This document shows positions 8,752 through 20,266 of a stretch of DNA of 41,229 nucleotides, in pieces. The number at the start of each line of letters is the position of its first letter. Within the stretch, counting starts at the first letter, position 1. The notes beneath the pieces are model-generated. The model was not told the origin of the DNA. It was given only the letters and a program-made list of their open reading frames with translations, and searched no databases. This DNA is from Gammaproteobacteria bacterium. Lineage in GTDB: Bacteria > Pseudomonadota > Gammaproteobacteria > JAJPIJ01. Both the position numbers and the translations under genes were made by a program. The stretch spans positions 1 through 41,229 of the forward strand of contig JAJPIJ010000024.1 in the NCBI GenBank assembly GCA_021324815.1. The letters are read 5' to 3'.

Positions 8752-9016
8752 GGCGCTCTTCCAATTCCTTCTCCCGTCGTTTGTGCTCCTCCCATTCCTC
8801 GGAGAATGGTTTGTCGCCTGGCTTGCGTTTGAGCAAGCCGAAGCCTCGTTCGATGGCGTGGCGGGTTACGGGTTTGAGAAGAATTCCTTCTGGCGTGGCC
8901 TGGACAACGGCTTTGGTGCCTTCCTCAATATGAAATTCGCGCCGCAGCCATGCGGGGATAACCACCTGTCCCTTGGTGGTAAACCAGACGGAATCCACTT
9001 TTTTAGTCGAACTCAT
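8732..9016 (-). CDS. vapB: AbrB/SpoVT-type antitoxin, VapB-like
   Basis: A 94-residue protein with an N-terminal swapped-hairpin DNA-binding domain of AbrB type (VWFTTKGQVVIPAWLRREF, about 9-27) and a charged C-terminal tail (EEWEEHKRREKELEERHG) suited to wrapping the PIN toxin. It should neutralise VapC and repress its own promoter. A perfect inverted repeat lies immediately upstream. The ATG at 9016 has no Shine-Dalgarno sequence; the predicted transcription start is almost at the ATG, so translation may be leaderless. A GTG six codons later is an alternative start. Confidence 0.88.
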   Translation of the reverse strand: MSSTKKVDSVWFTTKGQVVIPAWLRREFHIEEGTKAVVQATPEGILLKPVTRHAIERGFGLLKRKPGDKPFSEEWEEHKRREKELEERHGHQGS

Positions 9017-9023
9017 GTATATT

Positions 9024-9052
9024 ATTCTTACATTTCATAAAATGTAAGTCAA
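9024..9052 (-). promoter_or_regulatory. vapBC promoter with embedded operator palindrome
   Basis: Read on the minus strand: a -35 TTGACT (9052-9047), a 17-base spacer and a -10-like AAGAAT (9029-9024). A perfect nine-base inverted repeat, CTTACATTT at 9027-9035 and AAATGTAAG at 9040-9048 with a four-base spacer, covers most of the spacer and both hexamer edges. This is what autorepression by a VapB dimer would need. The predicted transcript starts within a few bases of the vapB ATG. It probably also drives vapC and the GHKL ATPase gene. Confidence 0.72.
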
Positions 9053-9157
9053 CTATAAAAAAGTCAGATTTCAGAGGGCGTTAGCAATGTCGGTCCTTTT
9101 TTGATTTTGCCAAAGATCGCGGCCCTTCATGGGGGATTGTCACTCTAGACCAGACAA

Positions 9158-9210
9158 ATATGCGCCCTCACCCGGCGCCAGGCGCCACCCTCTCCCGGTG
9201 GGAGAGGGGA
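9158..9210. repeat. Palindromic G/C-run repeat downstream of the keto-acid decarboxylase
   Basis: CCCTCTCCC at 9188-9196 and GGGAGAGGG at 9200-9208 form a perfect nine-pair stem with a three-base loop. The preceding bases (CACCCGGCGCCAGGCGCC) contain a second small palindrome. The unit belongs to the same dispersed family as 8-32 and 13225-13254. It sits nine bases beyond the decarboxylase stop, where it could act as a transcript end, and marks the return to GC-rich DNA after the AT-rich cassette. Confidence 0.75.
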
Positions 9211-9218
9211 ATGCTGGT

Positions 9219-10877
9219 TCAGGCGCCGCCGACGCGCCGGCGCAGGTGCTCGGCCAGCCGCCGCATCGCCGGCGAGGCGTCCTCGGGGGCGAGCAGCACG
9301 TTGATGACGCTGGGGCAACTGCGCTCGGCGATGGCGGCCGTGAGCGCCTGCTCGAAGGCCTCCTCGGTGGCGGCCTCAAACCCGCGCAGCGGTCCGAACA
9401 GCTCCCCCAGCCGCTCAAAGCGCCAGTCGGCGATGTCGTTGAACGGGCCGTCGAGGATGTAACGCTCGGTGCTGTAGCCGCGGTTGTTGAAGACGATGAC
9501 GATGGGGGCGAGCTTCAAGCGCGCGTGGGTGGACAATTCCGTGCCGGTCATCTGGAAGGCGCCGTCGCCGACCAGGATGAGCGCGCGCCGGTCGGGCCGC
9601 GCCACCTGCGCGCCGAGCGCCGCCGGCACGGCGAAGCCCATGGTGGTGTAGAAGGCCGAGGCGAGGAACTCGGTGCGCTCGTGCACCTTGAGTTCGATGG
9701 CGGCGAACAGGCAGTCGCCCGTGTCGCAGACCACGATCATCTCCGGCGTCAGCGCGGCATTCAGGCGCGCGATGAGCCGCGCCGTGGTCATGGGCCGGCC
9801 CCTGGCCGGAAAGTCCGCAAGCGTTTCGGCGGCCGATGTTTGCAGCACCTGGCCGGCGCGCGGGCGGGTGATTCCGCCCGTGAGCGCGCGGATGAAGTCG
9901 CCGAGCTGCACGCGCGGATAGCGGTGATGGCGGATGTTGATCTCGCCCTGCGCGGCGCGCACCATCCGCTGCGGGTCGATGCGCGCCGTGTACACGCCGG
10001 TGTCGACGTCGTTCAGCGTGACGCCCAGCATGAGCAGCAGGTCCGACTGCTCGACCATGTAGCGCGCCTGCTCCGAGCTCATCGCGCCCTCGTAAACGCC
10101 GATGTAATACGGGTGGCGCTCGCCGATCACCGATTTGCCGGTGAGCGTGGCGGCAATCGGCAGGCGGCCGCGCTCGATGAGATCGACGAGCGCGTCCTGT
10201 AAGCCGCGCCGGTGCACCTCGACGCCGGCGATCACCACCGGCGAGGCGGCGGCATCGAGCAATTCAACCGCCTCGGCGACGGCCTCGGTGAGCGCCGCCT
10301 CGTCGCTCGCCGGCTCCGCCCCGGATTCGATCGCGGCGGGCAGCGCGAACCCCTCGGCGGTCACCATGTCGCGGGGGATCTCGATGTACACCGGCCGGCG
10401 GTCGCGGCGGGCGGCGGCGAGCGTGCGGTCGATCTGCCGGAAGGCGGTCACCGGATCGTCGAGCACCGTGCTGGCGCAGGTGATGCGGTCGAAAATCTCG
10501 CGCTGGAACGTGAACGGCCCGAAGCGATGATGCAGCAGCGGATCTTCGCGCTGCTCGCGCACGCCGGGCGCGCCGCTGATGACCACCACCGGCGAGGATT
10601 CCGCGTGCGCCCCGGCCACCGCATTGACGACGTTGAGCGCGCCGACGCCGTAGGTGATGGCGAGCGCGCCGATGCCCTGGCAGCGGGCGTAGCCGTCGGC
10701 GGCGAAGGCGGCGGTGTCCTCGCGCGTGGTGCCGACGTGCCTGATCGGGCTTTTGCTCATCTCCTCGTAGAACCGGAGGATGTAGTCGCCGGGCACGCCG
10801 AAGACGTGATGAGCGCCCGCCGCCTTCAGGCTGCGCAGCAGGTAGCCGGCAATGGTCGTGGAATCCGTGCCGGACAT
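9219..10877 (-). CDS. Thiamine-diphosphate 2-keto-acid decarboxylase (pyruvate/indolepyruvate type)
   Basis: Non-oxidative decarboxylation of a 2-keto acid to an aldehyde, with ThDP and Mg. The 552-residue protein has the three-domain layout: an N-terminal PYR domain with the activating Glu53 (TTREDTAAFAADGYAR), adjacent histidines LLHHRFG (116-117) as in pyruvate decarboxylase active sites, and the ThDP motif GDGAFQMTGTEL followed by FNNRGYSTER. The His pair favours a decarboxylase over acetolactate synthase or oxalyl-CoA decarboxylase. I chose ATG 10877 over an upstream start because AGGAGA lies eight bases before it. Pyruvate, indolepyruvate and phenylpyruvate remain possible substrates. 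Monocistronic as far as seen. Confidence 0.88.
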   Translation of the reverse strand: MSGTDSTTIAGYLLRSLKAAGAHHVFGVPGDYILRFYEEMSKSPIRHVGTTREDTAAFAADGYARCQGIGALAITYGVGALNVVNAVAGAHAESSPVVVISGAPGVREQREDPLLHHRFGPFTFQREIFDRITCASTVLDDPVTAFRQIDRTLAAARRDRRPVYIEIPRDMVTAEGFALPAAIESGAEPASDEAALTEAVAEAVELLDAAASPVVIAGVEVHRRGLQDALVDLIERGRLPIAATLTGKSVIGERHPYYIGVYEGAMSSEQARYMVEQSDLLLMLGVTLNDVDTGVYTARIDPQRMVRAAQGEINIRHHRYPRVQLGDFIRALTGGITRPRAGQVLQTSAAETLADFPARGRPMTTARLIARLNAALTPEMIVVCDTGDCLFAAIELKVHERTEFLASAFYTTMGFAVPAALGAQVARPDRRALILVGDGAFQMTGTELSTHARLKLAPIVIVFNNRGYSTERYILDGPFNDIADWRFERLGELFGPLRGFEAATEEAFEQALTAAIAERSCPSVINVLLAPEDASPAMRRLAEHLRRRVGGA

Positions 10878-11252
10878 GCGTATTTCTCCTTGAAGCAATG
10901 ACTTGCGGCGCCGCTCCTGCATGCATTTCGAAAGCGGAATGCCGCCGGCAGTCTATACTTTAGATGACGGCCCCGGAAGGATATTCGTTGTCATCGCGGT
11001 GTCGACGGGGCAGGGGTGGGGCTGGCCGCCTCTCCGGCCGCCCCGGTGCTGCCGCTTGCCGGCGGCATTTCCGCCCGTGGAGCGCGCAATTTATGCACTG
11101 CCGCTGCACGGCGCCCTCAGGGACGGGACGCATGGGATATCGGGCGATTCTGCGCCTGATTCCCCAAGCGGATCGCGGGCATTCCGCGGCTTGAACGCGA
11201 TGTGGAGGCCCATGGCGGGGCTTCCGCGTCCGGAAAGTCAGCGGAGGTGCGT
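10878..11252. other. Divergent intergenic region, no gene recognised
   Basis: 375 bases between two divergently transcribed genes. A TATACT hexamer at 10954-10959 could be a plus-strand -10, without a good -35. An interrupted palindrome at 11018-11044 (GGGGCTGGCCG, then CGGCCGCCCC) would form a hairpin of about ten pairs in the leader of the downstream gene. Short open frames here lack ribosome sites and family resemblance. Confidence 0.5.
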
Positions 11253-11765
11253 ATGCACAACCGTCTCTATTTCGTGCTTCCCGATGTCAAGTCGGCGCGG
11301 CAGGTGGAGGATGACCTGCTGCTTGCCAGGATAGAAGATCGCCGCATGCACTTTCTGGCCAAGCGCGGCACCGATTTGAGGGGCCTGCCGGAGGCCGGCC
11401 TGGCCCAGAAGACCGACTTGATGCACGGCATGGGCATCGGGCTGGTGGTGGGCGCCGCCGCGGGGGCGGTCTTCGGCCTGTATCTGTTTTTTTATCCCCT
11501 GGTCAATGACGCGCTGGGCCTGGCCAAGATCCTGTTCGGCGCGCTGGGCGGCGCGCTGTTCGGCATCTGGGTGGCGGGCTTGATTGGCGTCAGCACGCCG
11601 AACAAGGTGCTCAGGGAATTCGAGCGCACCATGGCCGAGGGGCATGTGCTGTTCATGGTGGATGTGCCGCACGAGAAGGCCGAGGAAGTCAGGAAACTGG
11701 TGTTGGCGAGGCACCCGGAGGCCGAGGATCACGGCATCGAGCCGACCGTGCCGGTGTTTCCGTAA
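11253..11765 (+). CDS. Small membrane protein with glycine-rich transmembrane hairpin
   Basis: 170 residues with ATG at 11253, preceded by GGAGGTG at good spacing; upstream in-frame starts were rejected. The centre (about 57-110) holds two hydrophobic glycine-zipper-like segments ([18 protein letters not shown] and [20 protein letters not shown]). The flanking domains are soluble, and the C-terminal one ([19 protein letters not shown]) looks like a small alpha/beta fold. The layout resembles DUF1269-type membrane proteins of unknown function, but I cannot confirm the family. It converges on ygiQ, 33 bases away. Confidence 0.78.
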   Translation: MHNRLYFVLPDVKSARQVEDDLLLARIEDRRMHFLAKRGTDLRGLPEAGLAQKTDLMHGMGIGLVVGAAAGAVFGLYLFFYPLVNDALGLAKILFGALGGALFGIWVAGLIGVSTPNKVLREFERTMAEGHVLFMVDVPHEKAEEVRKLVLARHPEAEDHGIEPTVPVFP

Positions 11766-11798
11766 CCTGGCGCGGAAGGGAACGGCGGGCGCGGGAGG

Positions 11799-12116
11799 CT
11801 AGCCGCGCCGGCCGCGGCCGGTGGGACTGCCGGGGTGGAGCGTCGCGGACGGGCGGCGGGAGAGCGCGGCGCTGTGCCGTTTGCCGGGCAGCGGTGGCGT
11901 GTGCGGCAGTCCGGTGTGCTGGGTGCGGAACGGCGTGTGTTTGCGACGCGCGCCTTCCGGCGTCTTGCCGGTGCCGGCCGGCTGGTAGGCGGGAATGAGT
12001 TGATGTTTGCCGTTGCCGATGAGATCGGCGCGGCCCATGCGCTTGAGCGCCGCGCGCAGCATGGGCCAGTTGTCGGGGTCGTGCCAGCGCAGGAAGGCCT
12101 TGTGCAACCGGCGCAC
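11799..12116 (-). pseudogene. ygiQ: Detached C-terminal part of YgiQ, after the amber codon
   Basis: The frame continues without a shift past the TAG at 12117-12119. The following residues, [20 protein letters not shown] then [20 protein letters not shown], match the conserved YgiQ C-terminus. With this piece the protein would be 755 residues, close to the E. coli length of about 740. The last 55 residues are basic and low-complexity. There is no ribosome site of its own, so unless the amber codon is read through, or is a base error, this part is not made. Confidence 0.82.
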
Positions 12117-14066
<1,950 letters not shown>

Positions 14067-14147
14067 CGTGTGCGCCGGACGGAAACTCCTACTATTATAT
14101 TGGAACCCCTCTCAAAAATACCCCGAGGCAAAAGAGACGTTCGTGCC

Positions 14148-14205
14148 GAGGTATCGAGGCACAACCAAACTCACCTGGTGCGCATTATCCGCCCTTCGAT
14201 ACCTC
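14148..14205. repeat. Inverted repeat upstream of lemA
   Basis: GAGGTATCGA at 14148-14157 is exactly complementary to TCGATACCTC at 14196-14205, and pairing extends imperfectly on both sides (GCC...GGC). The intervening 38 bases are AT-richer. This could be a small mobile palindromic repeat or a leader structure of lemA. The whole ygiQ-lemA gap (14067-14285) has no recognisable gene. Confidence 0.65.
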
Positions 14206-14285
14206 AGGGCGAACGGTATTTTAAGATGGGCAGTGGCTGTCATCGGCGCGCGGTTTGCGCCCTCATTCCCCAAGCAGGAGGCAAT

Positions 14286-14879
14286 ATGAGCGTGGGCACG
14301 ATGGTTTTCTGGGTCGTCGTTGTCGGCCTCGTTCTTTACGTCATCTCCATTTACAACGGGCTGGTGTCGGCGCGCAATCAATTCAAAAACGCCTTCTCGC
14401 AGATCGACGTGCAGCTCCAGCGCCGCTACGATCTCATCCCCAACCTGGTCGAGTCGACGAAGGCCTACCTCAAGCACGAGCGCGAGACGCTGGAGGCGGT
14501 CACCGCCGCCCGCAACCAGGCGCAGGCGGCGGCAAAGGCGGCGGCGGCGCGGCCGGACAACGTCGCGGCGGTCACGGCGCTGGGCGCGGCGGAGGGCGCG
14601 CTGGGCGCGGCCATGGGCCGGTTCATGGCGGTGATGGAGGCCTATCCCGATCTCAAGGCCAACCAGACCATCCAGCAGCTCATGGAGGAGCTGTCCTCCA
14701 CCGAAAACAAGATCGCCTTCGCACGGCAGTTCTTCAACGACGCGGTCATGAGCTACAACACGATGCGCGAGCAGTTCCCCAACACGCTCATCGCCGGGCC
14801 CTTCAACTTCGGCGAGGCGAAGCTTTTGGAGGTGGTAAGCCCCGAGATCCGCAAGGCGGTGAAGGTGTCATTGTCTTAA
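14286..14879 (+). CDS. lemA: LemA family membrane-anchored protein
   Basis: A 197-residue protein of the LemA family, role not firmly established. A single N-terminal transmembrane segment (about 5-24, MVFWVVVVGLVLYVISIYNG) is followed by a helical-bundle domain with the family signatures SQIDVQLQRRYDLIPNLVES, ENKIAFARQFFNDAVMSYN and FPNTLIAGPFNF. ATG 14286 has GGAGG six bases upstream. LemA genes are often followed by membrane M48 peptidases, and that is so here. A row of four hairpins separates the two genes, so co-expression may be modulated. Confidence 0.94.
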   Translation: MSVGTMVFWVVVVGLVLYVISIYNGLVSARNQFKNAFSQIDVQLQRRYDLIPNLVESTKAYLKHERETLEAVTAARNQAQAAAKAAAARPDNVAAVTALGAAEGALGAAMGRFMAVMEAYPDLKANQTIQQLMEELSSTENKIAFARQFFNDAVMSYNTMREQFPNTLIAGPFNFGEAKLLEVVSPEIRKAVKVSLS

Positions 14880-14880
14880 G

Positions 14881-14910
14881 GCCGGGTCAGTCCTTCCTGG
14901 ACTGCCCGGC
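14881..14910 (+). terminator. Hairpin directly after lemA
   Basis: GCCGGGTCAGTCC (14881-14893) pairs with GGACTGCCCGGC (14899-14910), giving 12 pairs with one bulged T and a five-base loop. It starts one base after the lemA stop, where a terminator would be. There is no T-tract, so it may instead protect the lemA transcript 3' end. Confidence 0.5.
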
Positions 14911-14914
14911 GTAC

Positions 14915-14996
14915 GAAAAGTGAAAAGTATGATTTTCGCTTTTCTTCGTTTTCAGAGGCGATATGCCTCTGAAAACGGCGGCACCTCCCTGTGCCG
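14915..14996. repeat. Three further tandem hairpins between lemA and the M48 peptidase gene
   Basis: Stem 2: GAAAAGTGAAAA (14915-14926) with TTTTCGCTTTTC (14933-14944), 12 pairs including one G-U or mismatch. Stem 3: GTTTTCAGAGGC (14948-14959) with GCCTCTGAAAAC (14965-14976), 12 perfect pairs. Stem 4: CGGCAC (14979-14984) with GTGCCG (14991-14996). They fill most of the 170-base gap in immediate succession and are symmetric enough to form on either strand. Confidence 0.75.
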
Positions 14997-15049
14997 CAAC
15001 AGCTTTTGCCATGAGACAGGTTCCAGCCAGCCGCCTTGGAAATTTATCA

Positions 15050-17002
15050 ATGAACTTTTTTGAGCAGCAGCACCGGGCGCGGCGCCGGACCTGGCTTTTG
15101 GTGCTGTATTTCCTGATTGCGGTGGCGCTCATCATCGCCGCCGTCGAATTGGGCGTGTACTACGCCCTCCTGTTCGGCGGCGTCTATCACCACGATCTGC
15201 ACGCCTGGCTGCTGGAGCCCGCGTTCCTGTGGATCCTGGCCGGCACGGTGCTGGTGATCTTCTCCGGCACGGCCTACACCGCCGCGCAGCTTTCCGGCGG
15301 CGGGCGGGCGCTGGCGGAGATGGTCGGCGCCACCCGCATTCATCCCTCGACGCAGCAGGCCGGCGAGCGCAGGTTGATGAACGTGGTCGAGGAGATGTCG
15401 ATCGCCTCCGGCACGCCGGTGCCGGCGGTGTACGTCATGGAGGATGAATCCGCCATCAACGCCTTTGTCGCCGGCACGCGGCCGGCGGAGACCGTGCTGG
15501 TGGTGACGCGCGGCGCGCTGGAGCAGCTCAGTCGCGACGAGCTGCAGGGCGTGATCGGCCACGAGTACAGCCACATCCTCAACGGCGACATGCGGCTCAA
15601 CATCCGCCTGATGAGCGTGCTGGCCGGCATCCTGCTCATCGGCAAGCTGGGCGGCTTCCTGCTGCGATCGCTGCGGGGGTCGGGCGGCCGCGGCGGCCGC
15701 GGGCGGGACGGTGGCAACGCCGCGCTTGTCATTCTTGCGCTGGGACTGATATTGCTCGTCATCGGCTGCATCGGGGTGTTTTTCGGCCGCCTGATCAAGG
15801 CGGCGGTGTCGCGCAGCCGCGAGTTCCTGGCCGACGCCTCCTCGGTGCAGTTCACGCGCAATCCCGACGGCATCGCCGGCGCCTTGTGGAAGATCAAGCA
15901 GGGCGTGGAGGGTTCGCTGCTGGGCAATGTCCACGCCGAGGACCTGAGCCACTTCTGTTTCGCCAAACCGCTCAACGTGAGCTTTTCCTCGCTGCTCGCC
16001 ACGCATCCGCCGATCGAGGATCGCATCAACGCGGTCAACCCGCGGTTCATGACGATGGCCAGGGCGCGACAACTCACCGAGCGTGCGCGGCAGCGGATCG
16101 GGGAGGACAAGGCCGGTGCCGCTCCCGCCGGAACGGGCGGCCGCGAATTGCCGCCGATCCCTTTCGTGTCGTCCTTCGCCTCGGCGCAGGCGGTCGCGGC
16201 CACGATTGGCAATCCTGCGGCCCATCACGTCGATCACGCCGTGCAGTTGCGCGCTTCGCTGCCGGAGGAATTGTTGCGCGCCGTGCATGAAGTCGGCGGC
16301 GCGCGCCAGGTGATCTATGCGCTGCTGCTTGCCGGCACGGACCCGAAGCAACAGCCGGCGGCGCGGGCCCTTTTGGCGAAGCAAGAGGGGGAGGAATTCG
16401 CCGCGGCGGCGGACGGCCTCGTGCAGACGGTGGTGCGGGCGGGGGCCGCCGCGCGGCTGCCGCTCATCAATCTCGCGCTGCCGGTTCTGAAACTGATGCC
16501 GTTGGAGCAGCGGCACGCGTTTCTGAACACGGCCGAGGCCATCATCGCGGTTGATGCACGCCGCACGGTCTCCGAATTCGTGCTGGCGACGCTGCTGCGC
16601 GAACATCTGATCGTGGACGGGGGCATGGTGGACGTCGTCAAATACAACAGTTTTGATCCGGTGACGGCGGATCTGCGCCTGCTCATCACCGTGCTGGCGC
16701 GGGCCGGCACGCCCAGGCCGGATGAGGCGGCGGACACCTACCGGCGGGTGATGGCCGCATTCGTGCCCAAGCCGCCGGATCCAGCCGCTCCCGCCGAATG
16801 CACGGTGCCGGCGCTCAACCGGGCGCTGCATAATCTGTCGATGCTCGCGCCGCTGCTCAAGCATTCCGTGATCACCGCCGGCGCGGATTGCGTACTGCGC
16901 GACGGCCGGGTGGCGCCGGCGGAGGCGGAGTTGCTGCAAGTCACGGCCGAGGTGCTGGACTGCCCGATGCCGCCGTTGCTGGCCGGTTCATCCAGCCAGT
17001 GA
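15050..17002 (+). CDS. Membrane M48 (HtpX/Ste24-like) zinc metallopeptidase with C-terminal TerB-like domain
   Basis: An inner-membrane protease of 650 residues. Two N-terminal transmembrane segments (about 15-42 and 58-80) precede the catalytic domain with HEYSH (171-175) and the third zinc ligand in SREFLADASSVQFTRNP (Glu258). Two more hydrophobic segments lie at about 185-207 and 225-250. The C-terminal 300 residues include VLRDGRVAPAEAELLQVTA, which resembles a TerB-like helical domain. ATG 15050 fits the family N-terminus better than an in-frame ATG 29 codons upstream, which would lie in the hairpin DNA. It pairs with lemA. A role in membrane-protein quality control is inferred from the family. 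Confidence 0.9.
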   Translation: MNFFEQQHRARRRTWLLVLYFLIAVALIIAAVELGVYYALLFGGVYHHDLHAWLLEPAFLWILAGTVLVIFSGTAYTAAQLSGGGRALAEMVGATRIHPSTQQAGERRLMNVVEEMSIASGTPVPAVYVMEDESAINAFVAGTRPAETVLVVTRGALEQLSRDELQGVIGHEYSHILNGDMRLNIRLMSVLAGILLIGKLGGFLLRSLRGSGGRGGRGRDGGNAALVILALGLILLVIGCIGVFFGRLIKAAVSRSREFLADASSVQFTRNPDGIAGALWKIKQGVEGSLLGNVHAEDLSHFCFAKPLNVSFSSLLATHPPIEDRINAVNPRFMTMARARQLTERARQRIGEDKAGAAPAGTGGRELPPIPFVSSFASAQAVAATIGNPAAHHVDHAVQLRASLPEELLRAVHEVGGARQVIYALLLAGTDPKQQPAARALLAKQEGEEFAAAADGLVQTVVRAGAAARLPLINLALPVLKLMPLEQRHAFLNTAEAIIAVDARRTVSEFVLATLLREHLIVDGGMVDVVKYNSFDPVTADLRLLITVLARAGTPRPDEAADTYRRVMAAFVPKPPDPAAPAECTVPALNRALHNLSMLAPLLKHSVITAGADCVLRDGRVAPAEAELLQVTAEVLDCPMPPLLAGSSSQ

Positions 17003-17017
17003 TAATTCATTGATATT

Positions 17018-17041
17018 CAGCCAGTTGGTTTATACTGGCTG
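17018..17041 (+). other. Stem-loop between the M48 gene and iscR
   Basis: CAGCCAGT (17018-17025) and ACTGGCTG (17034-17041) form an eight-pair stem with an eight-base loop, 15 bases after the M48 stop. There is no T-tract. The loop region includes TATACT (17031-17036), which with TTGATA at 17010-17015 could form a promoter with a short 15-base spacer. Terminator and promoter readings are both open. Confidence 0.45.
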
Positions 17042-17085
17042 GGATAATCTCTCGTTTGTGCCGTGCGCGGAACCAGCCGTCATTA

Positions 17086-17110
17086 ATTGTTGACTAATCT
17101 AGTCAGATAT
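17086..17110 (+). promoter_or_regulatory. Type-1 IscR operator in front of iscR-suf
   Basis: A 25-base site matches the E. coli type-1 IscR consensus (ATASYYGACT, RWWWY, AGTCRRSTAT) at 22 positions by my alignment. The core halves TTGACT and AGTCAG are symmetric. The TTGACT at 17090-17095 could double as a -35 hexamer. The site lies 43 bases before the iscR ATG, so 2Fe-2S IscR would be expected to repress its own operon. Confidence 0.8.
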
Positions 17111-17152
17111 GGGATTCTGCCCGCCCTTTTTGAAGAGGACTGCAAACCGACC

Positions 17153-17653
17153 ATGCGACTGACCACCCGCGGACGTTACGCCGTCACGGCCATGCTGGAT
17201 CTGGCCCTGCATCGCGATCAGGGGCCGATCACGCTGGCCGATGTCGCCGCGCGGCAGGGCATTTCGCTGCCCTACCTGGAGCAGTTGTTCACCCGCCTGC
17301 GGCGGCGGGGCCTGGTGCGGAGCGCGCGCGGGCCGCGCGGCGGCTATCGTCTGGGCCGCGCCGCCGCCGAGGTCTCGGTGGCGGATGTCATCGCCGCGGT
17401 GGATGAATCGGTGGACGCCACCCGCTGCGGCGGCCGGGAAAACTGCCATGACTCGCACCGCTGCCTGACCCACGATCTGTGGGAGGGCTTGAGCCGCGAG
17501 ATTCATTCCTTCCTGAGCCGCATCAGCCTGGCCGAGCTGGTGGCCGGGCGCGACGCGCGCCAGCAAATGGCGATGGAGGCGCAGTCCGTGTCCATTCCGG
17601 TGTGGAAGCTGAAACGCAGAGGAGCACATAAAGATGGCCGTCACCCTGACTGA
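17153..17653 (+). CDS. iscR: Fe-S cluster-sensing regulator IscR (Rrf2 family)
   Basis: A transcription factor of 166 residues with an N-terminal winged helix ([19 protein letters not shown]). The 2Fe-2S ligands Cys92, Cys98 and Cys104, plus His107, appear in [18 protein letters not shown] with the same numbering as E. coli IscR. It heads the SUF operon rather than an ISC operon. A type-1 IscR site upstream indicates autoregulation. The ATG at 17153 gives the canonical N-terminus; the ribosome site (GAAGAGGA) is rather distant. The gene overlaps iscA by 20 bases. Confidence 0.94.
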   Translation: MRLTTRGRYAVTAMLDLALHRDQGPITLADVAARQGISLPYLEQLFTRLRRRGLVRSARGPRGGYRLGRAAAEVSVADVIAAVDESVDATRCGGRENCHDSHRCLTHDLWEGLSREIHSFLSRISLAELVAGRDARQQMAMEAQSVSIPVWKLKRRGAHKDGRHPD

Positions 17654-17957
17654 GCGCGCCGCGGCGCACGTGCGCAATTTCCTGGCCGGACAACGCCAGG
17701 CCGCCGGCCTGCGCATCGGTGTCAGGAAGACCGGCTGCTCCGGCCACGCCTACGTGGTCGAGGTCGCCGAAAGCGTGGGCGCGCAGGATCAAGTTTTCGA
17801 GTCGCAGGGCGTGAAACTGGTGGTCGATCGGGAGGTCCTGGGTTTTCTCGACGGCACGGAACTCGATTACGTGCGCGAAGGCCTGAATGCAAGCTTCCGG
17901 TTCAACAATCCCAACGTGAAGGCGACCTGCGGCTGCGGCGAAAGCTTCACCGTATAA
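17634..17957 (+). CDS. iscA: A-type Fe-S carrier protein (IscA/SufA)
   Basis: A 107-residue HesB-family protein that receives clusters from the scaffold and passes them to apoproteins. The three ligand cysteines are Cys35 (KTGCSGHAY) and Cys99/Cys101 (ATCGCGESF), the invariant pattern. GAGGAG lies just upstream of ATG 17634, inside the end of iscR, so translation is probably coupled. IscA, SufA and ErpA cannot be separated from sequence alone; the position next to sufB suggests a SufA role. Confidence 0.93.
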   Translation: MAVTLTERAAAHVRNFLAGQRQAAGLRIGVRKTGCSGHAYVVEVAESVGAQDQVFESQGVKLVVDREVLGFLDGTELDYVREGLNASFRFNNPNVKATCGCGESFTV

Positions 17958-17962
17958 AAATC

Positions 17963-19411
<1,449 letters not shown>

Positions 19412-19426
19412 TGGTTATTTTCCGTC

Positions 19427-19460
19427 CCCGGCGCTGGGTCCCGACCAATCCCTGGCCGGG
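19427..19460. repeat. Possible hairpin in the sufB-sufC gap
   Basis: CCCGGC (19427-19432) and GCCGGG (19455-19460) are complementary, and the inner bases CTGGG and CCCTGG add partial pairing. The surrounding CTGGCCGGGATGACG looks like a dispersed repeat type of GC-rich genomes. It may tune relative SufB and SufC output; the evidence is only structural. Confidence 0.4.
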
Positions 19461-19492
19461 ATGACGATCCGGGGGATGGTGGTGAGAGTGAC

Positions 19493-20262
<770 letters not shown>

Positions 20263-20266
<4 letters not shown>

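Noticed and set aside
4542-9218. Flanking direct repeats or an integrase for the AT-rich cassette
   Set aside because: Compared both edges by eye and found no shared repeat, tRNA end or recombinase gene; the mode of acquisition stays open.
10903-11334. 143-codon plus-strand frame over the divergent intergenic region
   Set aside because: No ribosome site, no family resemblance, and it overlaps the well-started membrane-protein gene at 11253.
15047-16939. 630-codon minus-strand frame opposite the M48 peptidase
   Set aside because: Arg/His/Gln-rich translation with no domain; the opposite strand has HEYSH and membrane segments.
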